DNA from: an uncultured Bacteroidales bacterium | GTDB taxonomy: Bacteria; Bacteroidota; Bacteroidia; Bacteroidales; UBA932 | Direction: 5' to 3' | DNA: 64,000 nt | NCBI GenBank assembly: GCA_900316525.1 | Contig: ONDF01000002.1 | Location: 62,001 to 126,000, forward strand | In this document: piece by piece, positions 1 to 7,337 of the stretch | Numbering within the stretch: the stretch's first letter is position 1 | Layout of the letters: each line of letters begins with the position of its first letter | Notes under the pieces: generated by a model | Database searches by the model: none | What the model was told of the DNA's origin: nothing | Seen by the model: only the letters and a program-made list of their open reading frames with translations | Translations under genes and position numbers: made by a program

Positions 1-603
1 CAGGTCTACCCCCGCTGGGGGATCGGCGCCGAAGCGGGCGCCAGCGTCCGCCCCGGCCTCTCGAAGATCTACACGCCGCTCGCCTACGCCTATCTGTACG
101 GCTATGTGCCCGGATTCACCCGGACCCAGGGCCTCCGGCTCACGGCCCTGGCCCAGGTCCAGCTGCCCACGGGCGCGCCGTTCGGCGAGAACACCGTGCA
201 GGTGATGCCGCGCGGGTTCACGTCGGCCGAAGGCCGCGCCGTCGCCCGCGCCTCCGCCGGCCAGCTCCGCCTCTCCGCCGATTACGCCCTGCCGATCTAC
301 GTGGGCGACATCTCCTGGTTCTCCCCGGTCGCTTACATCCGGAACTTCCTCCTGATCCCGCACGTGGACTGGACCGGCTTCCAGATCGGCAAAGGCGGCA
401 AGGACGCCCGGAACACCTGCCTCCTCAGCGCGGGCGCGGATTTCACCGTGGAACTGGGCAACCTGGCCTGGGTCCCCTACCCCTGCTCGCTCGGCGTCTC
501 CGCCTCCTGGCTCGGCGGGCCCTACTTCAAAACCCTGGCGGAATCCGCCGAGGAAGGCCGCAAGCCCTACTACGTAGGTCTTGTGTTCAGCTTCGACCTC
601 TAA
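1..603 (+). CDS. C-terminal part of an outer-membrane beta-barrel protein (5' end outside window)
   Basis: The reading frame is open from the first base and ends at TAA 601-603, so the start lies upstream of the window. The visible 200 residues alternate polar and aromatic residues and end in Phe-Asp-Leu after a YYVGLVFSF stretch, a typical last strand of an outer-membrane barrel. The tail matches the end of the 1010-aa metallopeptidase/propeller/barrel protein encoded at 37595-40627 (YVGLVFSFDL against YAGLVFNTKL, with matching YIRNF and YFRNF strands before it). The two are therefore probably paralogs, and the missing N-terminus here may carry the same peptidase and propeller modules. That last point is inference. 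Confidence 0.75.
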   Translation, partial: QVYPRWGIGAEAGASVRPGLSKIYTPLAYAYLYGYVPGFTRTQGLRLTALAQVQLPTGAPFGENTVQVMPRGFTSAEGRAVARASAGQLRLSADYALPIYVGDISWFSPVAYIRNFLLIPHVDWTGFQIGKGGKDARNTCLLSAGADFTVELGNLAWVPYPCSLGVSASWLGGPYFKTLAESAEEGRKPYYVGLVFSFDL

Positions 604-622
604 ATTATCGGGAAATTATTCC

Positions 623-630
623 TATATTTG
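623..630 (+). promoter_or_regulatory. Bacteroidetes-type -7 box (TATATTTG)
   Basis: TATATTTG fits the TAnnTTTG consensus of Bacteroidetes housekeeping promoters. It ends only six bases before the ATG at 637. No TTG is visible at the -33 position. The predicted transcription start falls at or next to the start codon, so the mRNA may be leaderless. Confidence 0.5.
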
Positions 631-636
631 CAGGCT

Positions 637-1497
637 ATGAAGAAATGCGCGCTTCTCATCGCCCTCCTGGCCGTATCGTGCCAGATGGTGCACCGGGTGA
701 CGGATACGGCCGCCGAACTGTTCGGCGACGCCGTCGTCGCGCGCGTCGGCGAGCACCGGCTGATGCGGTCGGAACTGGCGGAATACATCCCCGCCGGCGT
801 CTCTTCCGAGGACAGCCTGGGACTGGCGCAGCAGTATATCAAGGCCTGGGCCGAGGAGCTCCTGTTCCTGGACATGGCGGAATCCCGCCTTTCCAAGGAG
901 GAGCAGGACGTGTCCAAGGAACTGGAGGAATACCGCCGCACGCTGCTGAAATACCGCTATGAGGAGCGCTACATCAACGAGCGGCTGGACACCCTCATCT
1001 CCGACGAGGACGTCCGGAACTATTATCAGGCGCATACGGACAAGTTCCTCGTGGACCGTCCCCTCCTCAAGACACGCTACATGATCATCCCGGCCGACTC
1101 CCGCAGCCTCAAGAAAATCAAGGAGCTGATGAGCTCGGACGACGCGATGGACGCGATCGCCGCCGACAGTCTTGCCTTCACGGCCGCGCTGCGGTACGTG
1201 GACAGCTCGGACAGCTGGATGGACGCCATCCTGCTGGCCCGCGAGCTGGGCACGGACGAGGTGTCCATGATGAAGGCCCTGAAAGGCCGGTCCATCGAGC
1301 TGAAGGGCGACGACGGAAACCTCCGGTTCGCCTGGGTGGTGGATATCGTGCAGAAAGGGAGCCCCGCCCCGCTGGATTATTGCGCCGAACGCATCAAAGA
1401 TGTCCTTTTAAGCGCCCGGAAACACGAATTGGTGTCCGGTTTGGAACAAGACTTGCTCAAAGATGCGCTTGGCAAAGGAAAGTTTGTCATCTATTGA
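637..1497 (+). CDS. SurA-like periplasmic chaperone lipoprotein
   Basis: A 286-aa protein that starts with a lipoprotein signal (MKKCALLIALLAVSC; Cys15 would be lipidated). It continues with a helical SurA-N-like region: AVVARVGEHRLMRSEL resembles the opening of foldases, and a long charged helix follows around residues 75-120. A C-terminal helix (ERIKDVLLSARKHELVSGLEQDLL) would pack back on it. I see no clear parvulin signature, so this is more likely a holdase than an active prolyl isomerase. It is 18 bp upstream of a two-parvulin SurA homolog and probably shares its operon. ATG 637 is preferred over TTG 628 because it gives the signal peptide directly. The family assignment is moderately sure. 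Confidence 0.7.
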   Translation: MKKCALLIALLAVSCQMVHRVTDTAAELFGDAVVARVGEHRLMRSELAEYIPAGVSSEDSLGLAQQYIKAWAEELLFLDMAESRLSKEEQDVSKELEEYRRTLLKYRYEERYINERLDTLISDEDVRNYYQAHTDKFLVDRPLLKTRYMIIPADSRSLKKIKELMSSDDAMDAIAADSLAFTAALRYVDSSDSWMDAILLARELGTDEVSMMKALKGRSIELKGDDGNLRFAWVVDIVQKGSPAPLDYCAERIKDVLLSARKHELVSGLEQDLLKDALGKGKFVIY

Positions 1498-1515
1498 AAT
1501 TGGTAATTTGTTGAT

Positions 1516-2892
1516 ATGAAGTTCAGATTTATCGTCTTCGCCGCGGCCCTGCTCCTGTCGACGGGCCTTTCCGCCCAGAAGTATCCGGGCGGGCTCGTGG
1601 ACAAGACCGTCGCCGTCGTCGGCAACGAAGTGATCCTGGTCTCGGACATCGAGAGCGAGGTGCAGCAGATGCAGGCCCAGGGCCGGTCCTCCGACCGGGA
1701 CATGCGCTGCACCATCCTGGAACGGATGATGGAGAACAAGATCTTCCTGATGCAGGCCCGCATCGACTCCCTCACCGTCAATTACGACATGGTGGACGGC
1801 GAGCTGAGCAACCGCATCGACCAGTACCGCACCTATCTGGGCGGTGACGAGGAAGTGGAGAAGCAGTTCGGCAAGCCGCTGTACAAGCTGCGCCAGGAAT
1901 GGCGGAAGCTGTTCGAGGACCAGAGCCTCATCCAGTCGGAACAGGGCGAGATCGCGGGGCGCATCCCCGAGGTGACCCCCTACGACGTCCAGCAGTTCCT
2001 GGACACCGTGTCCGTTGAGGACCTGCCCGTCGTCCCGATCAAGTACCAGCTGAGCCAGATCTGCATCTATCCCGACCGCGAGGCGGCGGCGATGGCCGTC
2101 AAGGAACGCCTCCTGTCCCTGCGGGAGCGCGTGATCAACGGCGAGAAGTTCGCCACCCTCGCCCGCATCTACTCCGAGGATCCCGGCAGCGCCCGCCGCG
2201 GCGGCGAGCTGGGCATGGCGTCCAAGTCCATCTTCTGGCCGGCTTTCTCCGACGCCGCGATGGCCCTGCGCCCGGGCGTGATCTCCCAGATCGTGGAGAC
2301 CCCGGACGGCTTCCACATCATCGAAGTCATCGAGAAGAAGGGCGACATGTTCAACGCCCGCCACATCCTCCTCAAGCCGCAGTACACGGCCGAAGACCGC
2401 GAGAAGGCGTTCTCCCGCCTGGACAGCCTCCGCACGAAGATCCTGGACGGCGAGATCAAGTTCAACCTCGCCGCGCGCTTCTTCTCCGAGGACCCGGCCA
2501 CCCGCACCAACGGCGGCCAGATGGCGGATCCGACCACCGGTTCCTCCTACTTCGAGATCGACCAGCTCAAGCCGGCCGACTATGCGGCCATCCAGGAGCT
2601 GAAGGAAGGCGAGATTTCCGAGCCCGTGGAGTCCACCGACAACGAGGGCTACCAGCAGGGCCGAAACGGGAACACCGTGTACAAGATCATCCGCGTGGAC
2701 AAGATCATCCCCGCGCACCCGGCTTCGTTCACGAACGACTACACCGAACTGCAGGGCCGCGTGCGGTCGATCCGGCAGATGCAGGCGATCGACGAGTTCC
2801 TGGAGAAGAAGATCAAGGAGACCTACATCGTGATCGACCCGATGTACAAGGAGTGCTCCTTCAGCCGGGATCTCTGGCAGGAAAAATTCTGA
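1516..2892 (+). CDS. SurA-type peptidyl-prolyl cis-trans isomerase (periplasmic foldase)
   Basis: A 458-aa protein with an N-terminal signal peptide (MKFRFIVFAAALLLSTGLSAQ, cleaved about residue 21). It then has a SurA N-domain (DKTVAVVGNEVILVSDIESEV) and two parvulin domains. Domain 1 is around residues 175-275, with YSEDPGSARRGGELG and GFHIIEV. Domain 2 is around 280-400, starting FNARHILL, with FSEDPATRTNGGQM. The order matches SurA, which escorts unfolded outer-membrane proteins through the periplasm. It lies between another SurA-like gene and an OstA-like gene with gaps of 18 and 7 bp, which indicates one outer-membrane biogenesis operon. Bacteroidetes often carry several such foldases side by side, so orthology to E. 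coli SurA is not claimed. Confidence 0.88.
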   Translation: MKFRFIVFAAALLLSTGLSAQKYPGGLVDKTVAVVGNEVILVSDIESEVQQMQAQGRSSDRDMRCTILERMMENKIFLMQARIDSLTVNYDMVDGELSNRIDQYRTYLGGDEEVEKQFGKPLYKLRQEWRKLFEDQSLIQSEQGEIAGRIPEVTPYDVQQFLDTVSVEDLPVVPIKYQLSQICIYPDREAAAMAVKERLLSLRERVINGEKFATLARIYSEDPGSARRGGELGMASKSIFWPAFSDAAMALRPGVISQIVETPDGFHIIEVIEKKGDMFNARHILLKPQYTAEDREKAFSRLDSLRTKILDGEIKFNLAARFFSEDPATRTNGGQMADPTTGSSYFEIDQLKPADYAAIQELKEGEISEPVESTDNEGYQQGRNGNTVYKIIRVDKIIPAHPASFTNDYTELQGRVRSIRQMQAIDEFLEKKIKETYIVIDPMYKECSFSRDLWQEKF

Positions 2893-2899
2893 CCGGTCC

Positions 2900-5671
2900 G
2901 TGCGGCGGAAGCGCGCATATCTCTTCCTGACGGCGCTGTCCCTGGGGATGGCGGTCGTTTCTGCGTGGGGCCAGGAGCAGAAAGACTCGCTGGTGACCCT
3001 CGTGAGCGCGAAATCCGCCCAGCTCATTGAACGGAACGGGGAAAGCTTCCGCAAGGTGACGGGCCCGGCCCGCTTCCTGCACAACAACACCTATCTTCTG
3101 TGCGACTCGGCCCTGTGGAACGTGACGACGAACATCATCGACGCCATCGGCCACGTCCAGATCATCCAGGACCGCACCCGCCTGAGCTCCGGCTCCCTGC
3201 AGTACGTGGTGGACGACGACCTCGCGAAGTTCCGCGGCGGCCTCGTCCAGCTGGAGGACAAGGACAAGAACACCCTGCGCACCCGTTACCTGGACTACAA
3301 CACCAAGGACTCCGTCGCCATCTTCCAGAACGGCGCGTCCATGCGGGACAAGGACGGGCAGATCATCGAGAGCCTGTACGGCTCGTACGACTCGAAGGCC
3401 AGCCTGTTCGTCTTCAACGACCAGGTGAACATGTACATGGACACCACCTTCGTGAAGACCTCCCGCCTGGAGTACCGCAGCGACCTCAACACCGCGTACT
3501 TCGGCTACGGGACGGACATGTGGCAGGACGACAACATGCTCTCCGCCAACGACGGCTGGTATGACCGCGAGAACGAGCTGTTCTTCTTCCGGCGGAACGT
3601 GCACCTGCTCACGAAGGACCAGGAAACCTGGTCCGACACGCTGTACTACCACCGGAAGGTGAACAATGTGGAGATGATGGGGCAGGTGGAAGTGATGGAC
3701 ACGACGCGGAACGTCTTCGCCCTGGCGGGGCGTCTGGAATACCTGGACTCCCTCTCCCGCATCAAGATGACCGTCACCCCGGCGGTGATGAGCATCGACG
3801 AGGACGAGAAGACGGCCAAGCGGGATACCGTCTGGTTCGGGGCCGATACGATCCTGTACCGCGGCATCAAGCGGAACCTGGTGGATTCCCTGTGGAAAGT
3901 CCAGGCCGACAAGCGGCTCAAGGACCTCCAGGGCGACCCGGTGACCGAATACCGCCGGAAGGCCGCGGAAGCGGCCGCCAAGGCGGCTGCGGAGGCGGAG
4001 AAGAACAACCCGAACGCGCAGGCGGGCCGCGACCGCGGGCCGGAGGGCGCGCCTGTCGGCAAGAAAGACGCGGCCGTCGGCAAGAAGGACGCGGCCCCGA
4101 AGCCGCCCCAGGACACGGCGCCCAAGCCCGACGAGGCGCCCAGGCCGCCGGCAGACACGACGGCCGGCAGCCCGACCCCGCCGCCCGATTCCCTGACCAG
4201 GCCGCCGATGCCGCCCATCGACACGGTCCCAGCGCCCCCCGACACGAGCCGGCTCTCTTTCATCTGGGCGACCAGCCGGGTGAAACTGTACCGCGGCGAC
4301 ATGCAGATGTCCTGCGACTCCCTGGTCTATTACGACCTGGATTCCCTGGTCCGGTTGTACCGCGACCCGCTGGTGTTCAGCGACGGGAACCGCCAGTACG
4401 CGGCCGACAGCATCTACCTCGTCATCAAGGACCGCCGGGCGGACCGGGCGCGGCTGATGTCCAACGCCTTCATCACCACGCAGGAAGACACCATCTGCTA
4501 CGACCAGATCAAGGGCGCCGAGATGATGGCCTACTTCGACACCACCCGCACGCTCCGGCGCTTCGACGCCCTGGGCGGGGCCACGGCGCTGTTCTTCCTG
4601 ACGGAGAACGACGCGCTCGCCACGGTGAACAAGGTGGAATCCAAGATGCTGTACGCCCTCTTCGACCAGGGCAACCTGGACAAGATCTACTACTTCGACA
4701 ACGCCAAGAACGACGCCTACCCGGTGGTCCAGCTGCCGAAGGACGAACGGTACATGAAGGGCTTCCGATGGGAGCCGGAGCGGCAGCCGAAGGGCGGCTT
4801 CGACATCACGCCGCTGGTTCCGCGCAAGAGCCAGCGCACCTCCTACCTGGCGCGCCCGCACGCCCAGTTCAAGGAGACGGAAATCTACTTCCCGGGCCAC
4901 ATCAAGAAGATCTACAAGGACATCGCCTACCGCGATTCGATGGAGGTCGTGAAGGCGCGGCAGCCCAAGGAAAAGCCCGCGCCGCCGAAGCCGAAGGACG
5001 CGGTCACCGCCCCTGTCGACACGACCGCCGCCCCTGTCGATTCTATCGCCGCGCCGCCGGCCCTTTCCGAGACGGACAAGGCCCTGCTGGGCGAGCTGGA
5101 CTCGCTGGCCGTGGCGCCGCCGTCCCTGGATTCGCTGAAAAGGATGGCGCCGATGGATTCGCTGCAACTGACGCCGCCGCCGATGGATTCCTTGGCGACG
5201 AAACCCGAAATCGAAGCGAAGGCCCCGGAGCCGGAACAGGCCGCGCCAAAGGAGCCCGAGCCGTCGGCCAAGGACCTTGAAAAGGCCCGGAAGGCCGAGG
5301 AGAAAGCCGCCCGCGAGGCCGAGAAGGCGCGGATAGCCGCCGAAAAGAAGGCCGAAAGGGACGCCAAGAACGCCGAGCTGGACCGGAAATACCAGGAGAA
5401 GCAGGAGGCCAAGCGGCAGAAAGCGCTGGAGAAGGAGCGCAAGAAGAAGCTCCGCGCGATGAAGAAGCTGGAAAGGAAAGCCCGGAAGGAGCGCCGCATC
5501 TTCGAGCGCTACCTGGAAAAGGAGCGCTTGCGCGCCGAGAAACAGGCCCTCCGCGAGAAGGAGAACGCCGCTCGCGAGGCCGAGAAGGCCGCTCGCGAGG
5601 CGGAAAAAGAAGCGCGGAAGGCCGGGCAGGCGAAGGAGGAGAAGAAAGAGAGCGTCCGGGATTCGTCGTAA
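2900..5671 (+). CDS. OstA/LptA-like outer-membrane biogenesis protein
   Basis: A 923-aa protein with a GTG start and a signal peptide (to about residue 24, ending SAWGQ). Residues about 30-330 and 450-640 are built of short beta repeats of the OstA/LptA type (for example LLCDSALWN, AIGHVQI, SGSLQYV, DTLYYH). This fold is used by proteins that form the periplasmic LPS bridge. Proline-rich linkers lie around residues 370-450 and 690-770. Residues about 790-923 form a very long Lys/Glu/Ala-rich charged helix, probably a coiled coil. It sits 7 bp after the SurA-like gene. An LptC homolog is in the same window (54495-55139). The role in LPS transport is inferred from the family, and no lipid-binding residue can be singled out. 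Confidence 0.78.
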   Translation: MRRKRAYLFLTALSLGMAVVSAWGQEQKDSLVTLVSAKSAQLIERNGESFRKVTGPARFLHNNTYLLCDSALWNVTTNIIDAIGHVQIIQDRTRLSSGSLQYVVDDDLAKFRGGLVQLEDKDKNTLRTRYLDYNTKDSVAIFQNGASMRDKDGQIIESLYGSYDSKASLFVFNDQVNMYMDTTFVKTSRLEYRSDLNTAYFGYGTDMWQDDNMLSANDGWYDRENELFFFRRNVHLLTKDQETWSDTLYYHRKVNNVEMMGQVEVMDTTRNVFALAGRLEYLDSLSRIKMTVTPAVMSIDEDEKTAKRDTVWFGADTILYRGIKRNLVDSLWKVQADKRLKDLQGDPVTEYRRKAAEAAAKAAAEAEKNNPNAQAGRDRGPEGAPVGKKDAAVGKKDAAPKPPQDTAPKPDEAPRPPADTTAGSPTPPPDSLTRPPMPPIDTVPAPPDTSRLSFIWATSRVKLYRGDMQMSCDSLVYYDLDSLVRLYRDPLVFSDGNRQYAADSIYLVIKDRRADRARLMSNAFITTQEDTICYDQIKGAEMMAYFDTTRTLRRFDALGGATALFFLTENDALATVNKVESKMLYALFDQGNLDKIYYFDNAKNDAYPVVQLPKDERYMKGFRWEPERQPKGGFDITPLVPRKSQRTSYLARPHAQFKETEIYFPGHIKKIYKDIAYRDSMEVVKARQPKEKPAPPKPKDAVTAPVDTTAAPVDSIAAPPALSETDKALLGELDSLAVAPPSLDSLKRMAPMDSLQLTPPPMDSLATKPEIEAKAPEPEQAAPKEPEPSAKDLEKARKAEEKAAREAEKARIAAEKKAERDAKNAELDRKYQEKQEAKRQKALEKERKKKLRAMKKLERKARKERRIFERYLEKERLRAEKQALREKENAAREAEKAAREAEKEARKAGQAKEEKKESVRDSS

Positions 5672-5706
5672 AAAAAGGCCCTTTCGTCGAAAACCCGGAA
5701 CGGCTT

Positions 5707-5737
5707 TTTGTACATTAGACAAAAATCTATATCTTTG
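5707..5737 (+). promoter_or_regulatory. Complete Bacteroidetes promoter (TTTG-N19-TATCTTTG)
   Basis: TTTG at 5707-5710 and TATCTTTG at 5730-5737 are separated by 19 bases, a perfect match to the Bacteroidetes -33/-7 arrangement. It lies between the OstA-like gene and the DUF4412 gene and leaves a short leader before ATG 5771. It is the best promoter in the window. Confidence 0.8.
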
Positions 5738-5770
5738 TCGACAGCAGAAAACACCAGAATCCACACTGAT

Positions 5771-6319
5771 ATGAAAAAGATCTTCACGATTTGCGCCGTG
5801 CTGCTGGCAGCAGCGACAGCGTTCGCCCAGGCCCCGCGCTACGGCATCAAGTCCGGCACCTACAAGACCGAAATGGACATGATGGGCCAGACCATCACCA
5901 GCACCGTCTACTTTGACGACTTCGGCGCCAAGGAGGCCACCTCGATGAGCATGATGGGCATGGAAATGACCCAGATCAACAAGGACGGCAAGATGTACCT
6001 CGTGAACAAGGGCGAGAAGTCCGTCCAGGAGATGCCTCAGCAGCAGCAGACCATCAACTACCTGCACCTCACCGACGAGGTCATCGCCAAGAACAAGATC
6101 AAGGAAACCGGCAAGGAGACCGTTTCCGGCAAGGAATGCACCGTCTACACGCTCGAAATGAACCAGATGGGCCAGACCGCCAAGGCGACGGTCTGCGTCT
6201 GGCAGGGCTTCACGATGAAGACCACCATCGACGCCGGCGGTTTCGCCATCTCCACGAAGATCGTCGAGATCAAGGAAGGTCCGGTGGACGCCGCGGTCTT
6301 CGAGGTCCCGAAGTTCTGA
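5771..6319 (+). CDS. DUF4412-family secreted protein
   Basis: A 182-aa protein with a clear signal peptide (MKKIFTICAVLLAAATAFAQ). The mature part has repeated Met-rich stretches (EMDMMGQTITS, MSMMGMEMTQI) and a GKECTVYTLEM segment. This pattern fits DUF4412, a beta-rich periplasmic or secreted family related to LolA-like folds whose role is unknown. It has its own promoter upstream and a strong terminator directly downstream, so it is a single-gene transcription unit. ATG 5771 was chosen because it begins the signal peptide; in-frame codons further upstream run through the promoter. Confidence 0.72.
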   Translation: MKKIFTICAVLLAAATAFAQAPRYGIKSGTYKTEMDMMGQTITSTVYFDDFGAKEATSMSMMGMEMTQINKDGKMYLVNKGEKSVQEMPQQQQTINYLHLTDEVIAKNKIKETGKETVSGKECTVYTLEMNQMGQTAKATVCVWQGFTMKTTIDAGGFAISTKIVEIKEGPVDAAVFEVPKF

Positions 6320-6341
6320 TAGGACTTGTTCCTTTGAAGGG

Positions 6342-6374
6342 AAACCCTCTTCCTCCGGGAAGGGGGTTTTTCTT
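6342..6374 (+). terminator. Rho-independent terminator after the DUF4412 gene
   Basis: A 12-bp stem (AAACCCTCTTCC pairing with GGAAGGGGGTTT, one G-U pair) with a 4-base loop runs into a short T tract. It separates the DUF4412 unit from the capsule locus. Confidence 0.82.
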
Positions 6375-6413
6375 GTTCTGGACGCGCCATTTTCCGTTTT
6401 CCGAAAAAAAACG

Positions 6414-6421
6414 TATCTTTA
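6414..6421 (+). promoter_or_regulatory. Possible promoter -7 box for the capsule locus (TATCTTTA)
   Basis: TATCTTTA differs from TAnnTTTG only in the last base and lies just after the terminator at 6342-6374. No TTG is seen at the proper -33 spacing. Use of this site would give a leader of over 100 bases before the Wza-like gene. No UpxY-type antiterminator gene is present at this end of the locus. Confidence 0.4.
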
Positions 6422-6541
6422 CGTGTTAAAATGCGCGTATGGCGCAAAACGGCCGAGATTTATCTAAGTCGTTCATTATCAATAGCATCCATTCGGATAG
6501 CTAAGGCGAAGCTTTGTACCTTTCCACTAGAATCTTTTTCT

Positions 6542-7336
6542 ATGGCATCTTGTAACATGCGATTCTGCGCCCTTCTGGTCGCCGGGGCGGCCTTTTTGAC
6601 CGCCTGCAGCACCGTGGCGAACGTCAGTTATCTGCAGGATCTCCGGCCGGGCGAGCCCTCGGAAATCCAGAAAACCCAGTACTTGACGCTCCAGCCGGGT
6701 GACCGGCTCCGGATCACCGTCTTCAGCCGGGACCGGGAGCTGACCGACCTGTTCAACCTGAACGACCGGTCCGGAGGCGGTGCCAACAACGGCAACGACC
6801 GCCATCCCTACACGGTGCGGACGGACGGCACGGTGGAGATCCCGACCATCGGCCCCGTGCGCGTGCAGGGACTCACCCGGCAGCAAGTGGCCGACGAGAT
6901 CAAGTACCAGCTGCTGTCCTCCAAGCTGCTGCTGGACCCGACCGTCATCGTGGAGTACTATGACCTTGCGATCACCGTGCTGGGCGAGGTGGGCCATCCG
7001 GGGCGGCTCCAGATCCCGACGGACCAGCTCACGATCCTGGACGCGCTGGCGCTGGCCGGCGACCTGACCATCTACGGCAAGCGCGAGAATATCATGGTCC
7101 TGCGGACGGAGGGTAACGTCCAAACACCCTATGTCATCGATCTGACCAATTCCCGGAGCGTGTACGAGTCGCCGGTGTACTACCTGCAGCAGAACGACAT
7201 CGTGTATGTCGAGCCCAATGTCAAGAAAGCCACCCAGTCCGACCAGAACGCCAGCACGCTGCGGTCGCTGGGATTCTGGATGTCCATCCCCTCGTACGTC
7301 GTGACCCTGGTGGTCCTTTTCACCCGAAACAAGTGA
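6542..7336 (+). CDS. Wza-like polysaccharide export lipoprotein (OPX family)
   Basis: A 264-aa outer-membrane polysaccharide export protein. The start at 6542 is followed by a second in-frame ATG at 6557; both give a lipoprotein signal ending FLTAC, so Cys would be the acylated residue. Around residues 35-160 is the Poly_export domain (LTLQPGDRLRITVFSRD, then VRTDGTVEIPTIGPVRVQGLT). It is followed by a SLBB domain (ITVLGEVGHPGRLQIP, LTILDALALAGDL). The C-terminus has a hydrophobic helix (PSYVVTLVVLFTRNK), as in Wza, where this helix crosses the outer membrane. It is one base before the Wzc-like kinase gene, the usual partner, and opens the capsule locus. Confidence 0.9.
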   Translation: MASCNMRFCALLVAGAAFLTACSTVANVSYLQDLRPGEPSEIQKTQYLTLQPGDRLRITVFSRDRELTDLFNLNDRSGGGANNGNDRHPYTVRTDGTVEIPTIGPVRVQGLTRQQVADEIKYQLLSSKLLLDPTVIVEYYDLAITVLGEVGHPGRLQIPTDQLTILDALALAGDLTIYGKRENIMVLRTEGNVQTPYVIDLTNSRSVYESPVYYLQQNDIVYVEPNVKKATQSDQNASTLRSLGFWMSIPSYVVTLVVLFTRNK

Positions 7337-7337
7337 T

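Noticed and set aside
2861..6067. A 1068-codon open frame antisense to the OstA-like gene
   Set aside because: It lies opposite a gene with a signal peptide and clear domain repeats. Its translation is a Leu/Gly/Arg/Val-rich string expected from the complement of GC-rich codons.
6320..6541. Invertible promoter upstream of the capsule genes
   Set aside because: No inverted repeats flanking a promoter were found; the only strong dyad is the terminator at 6342-6374.
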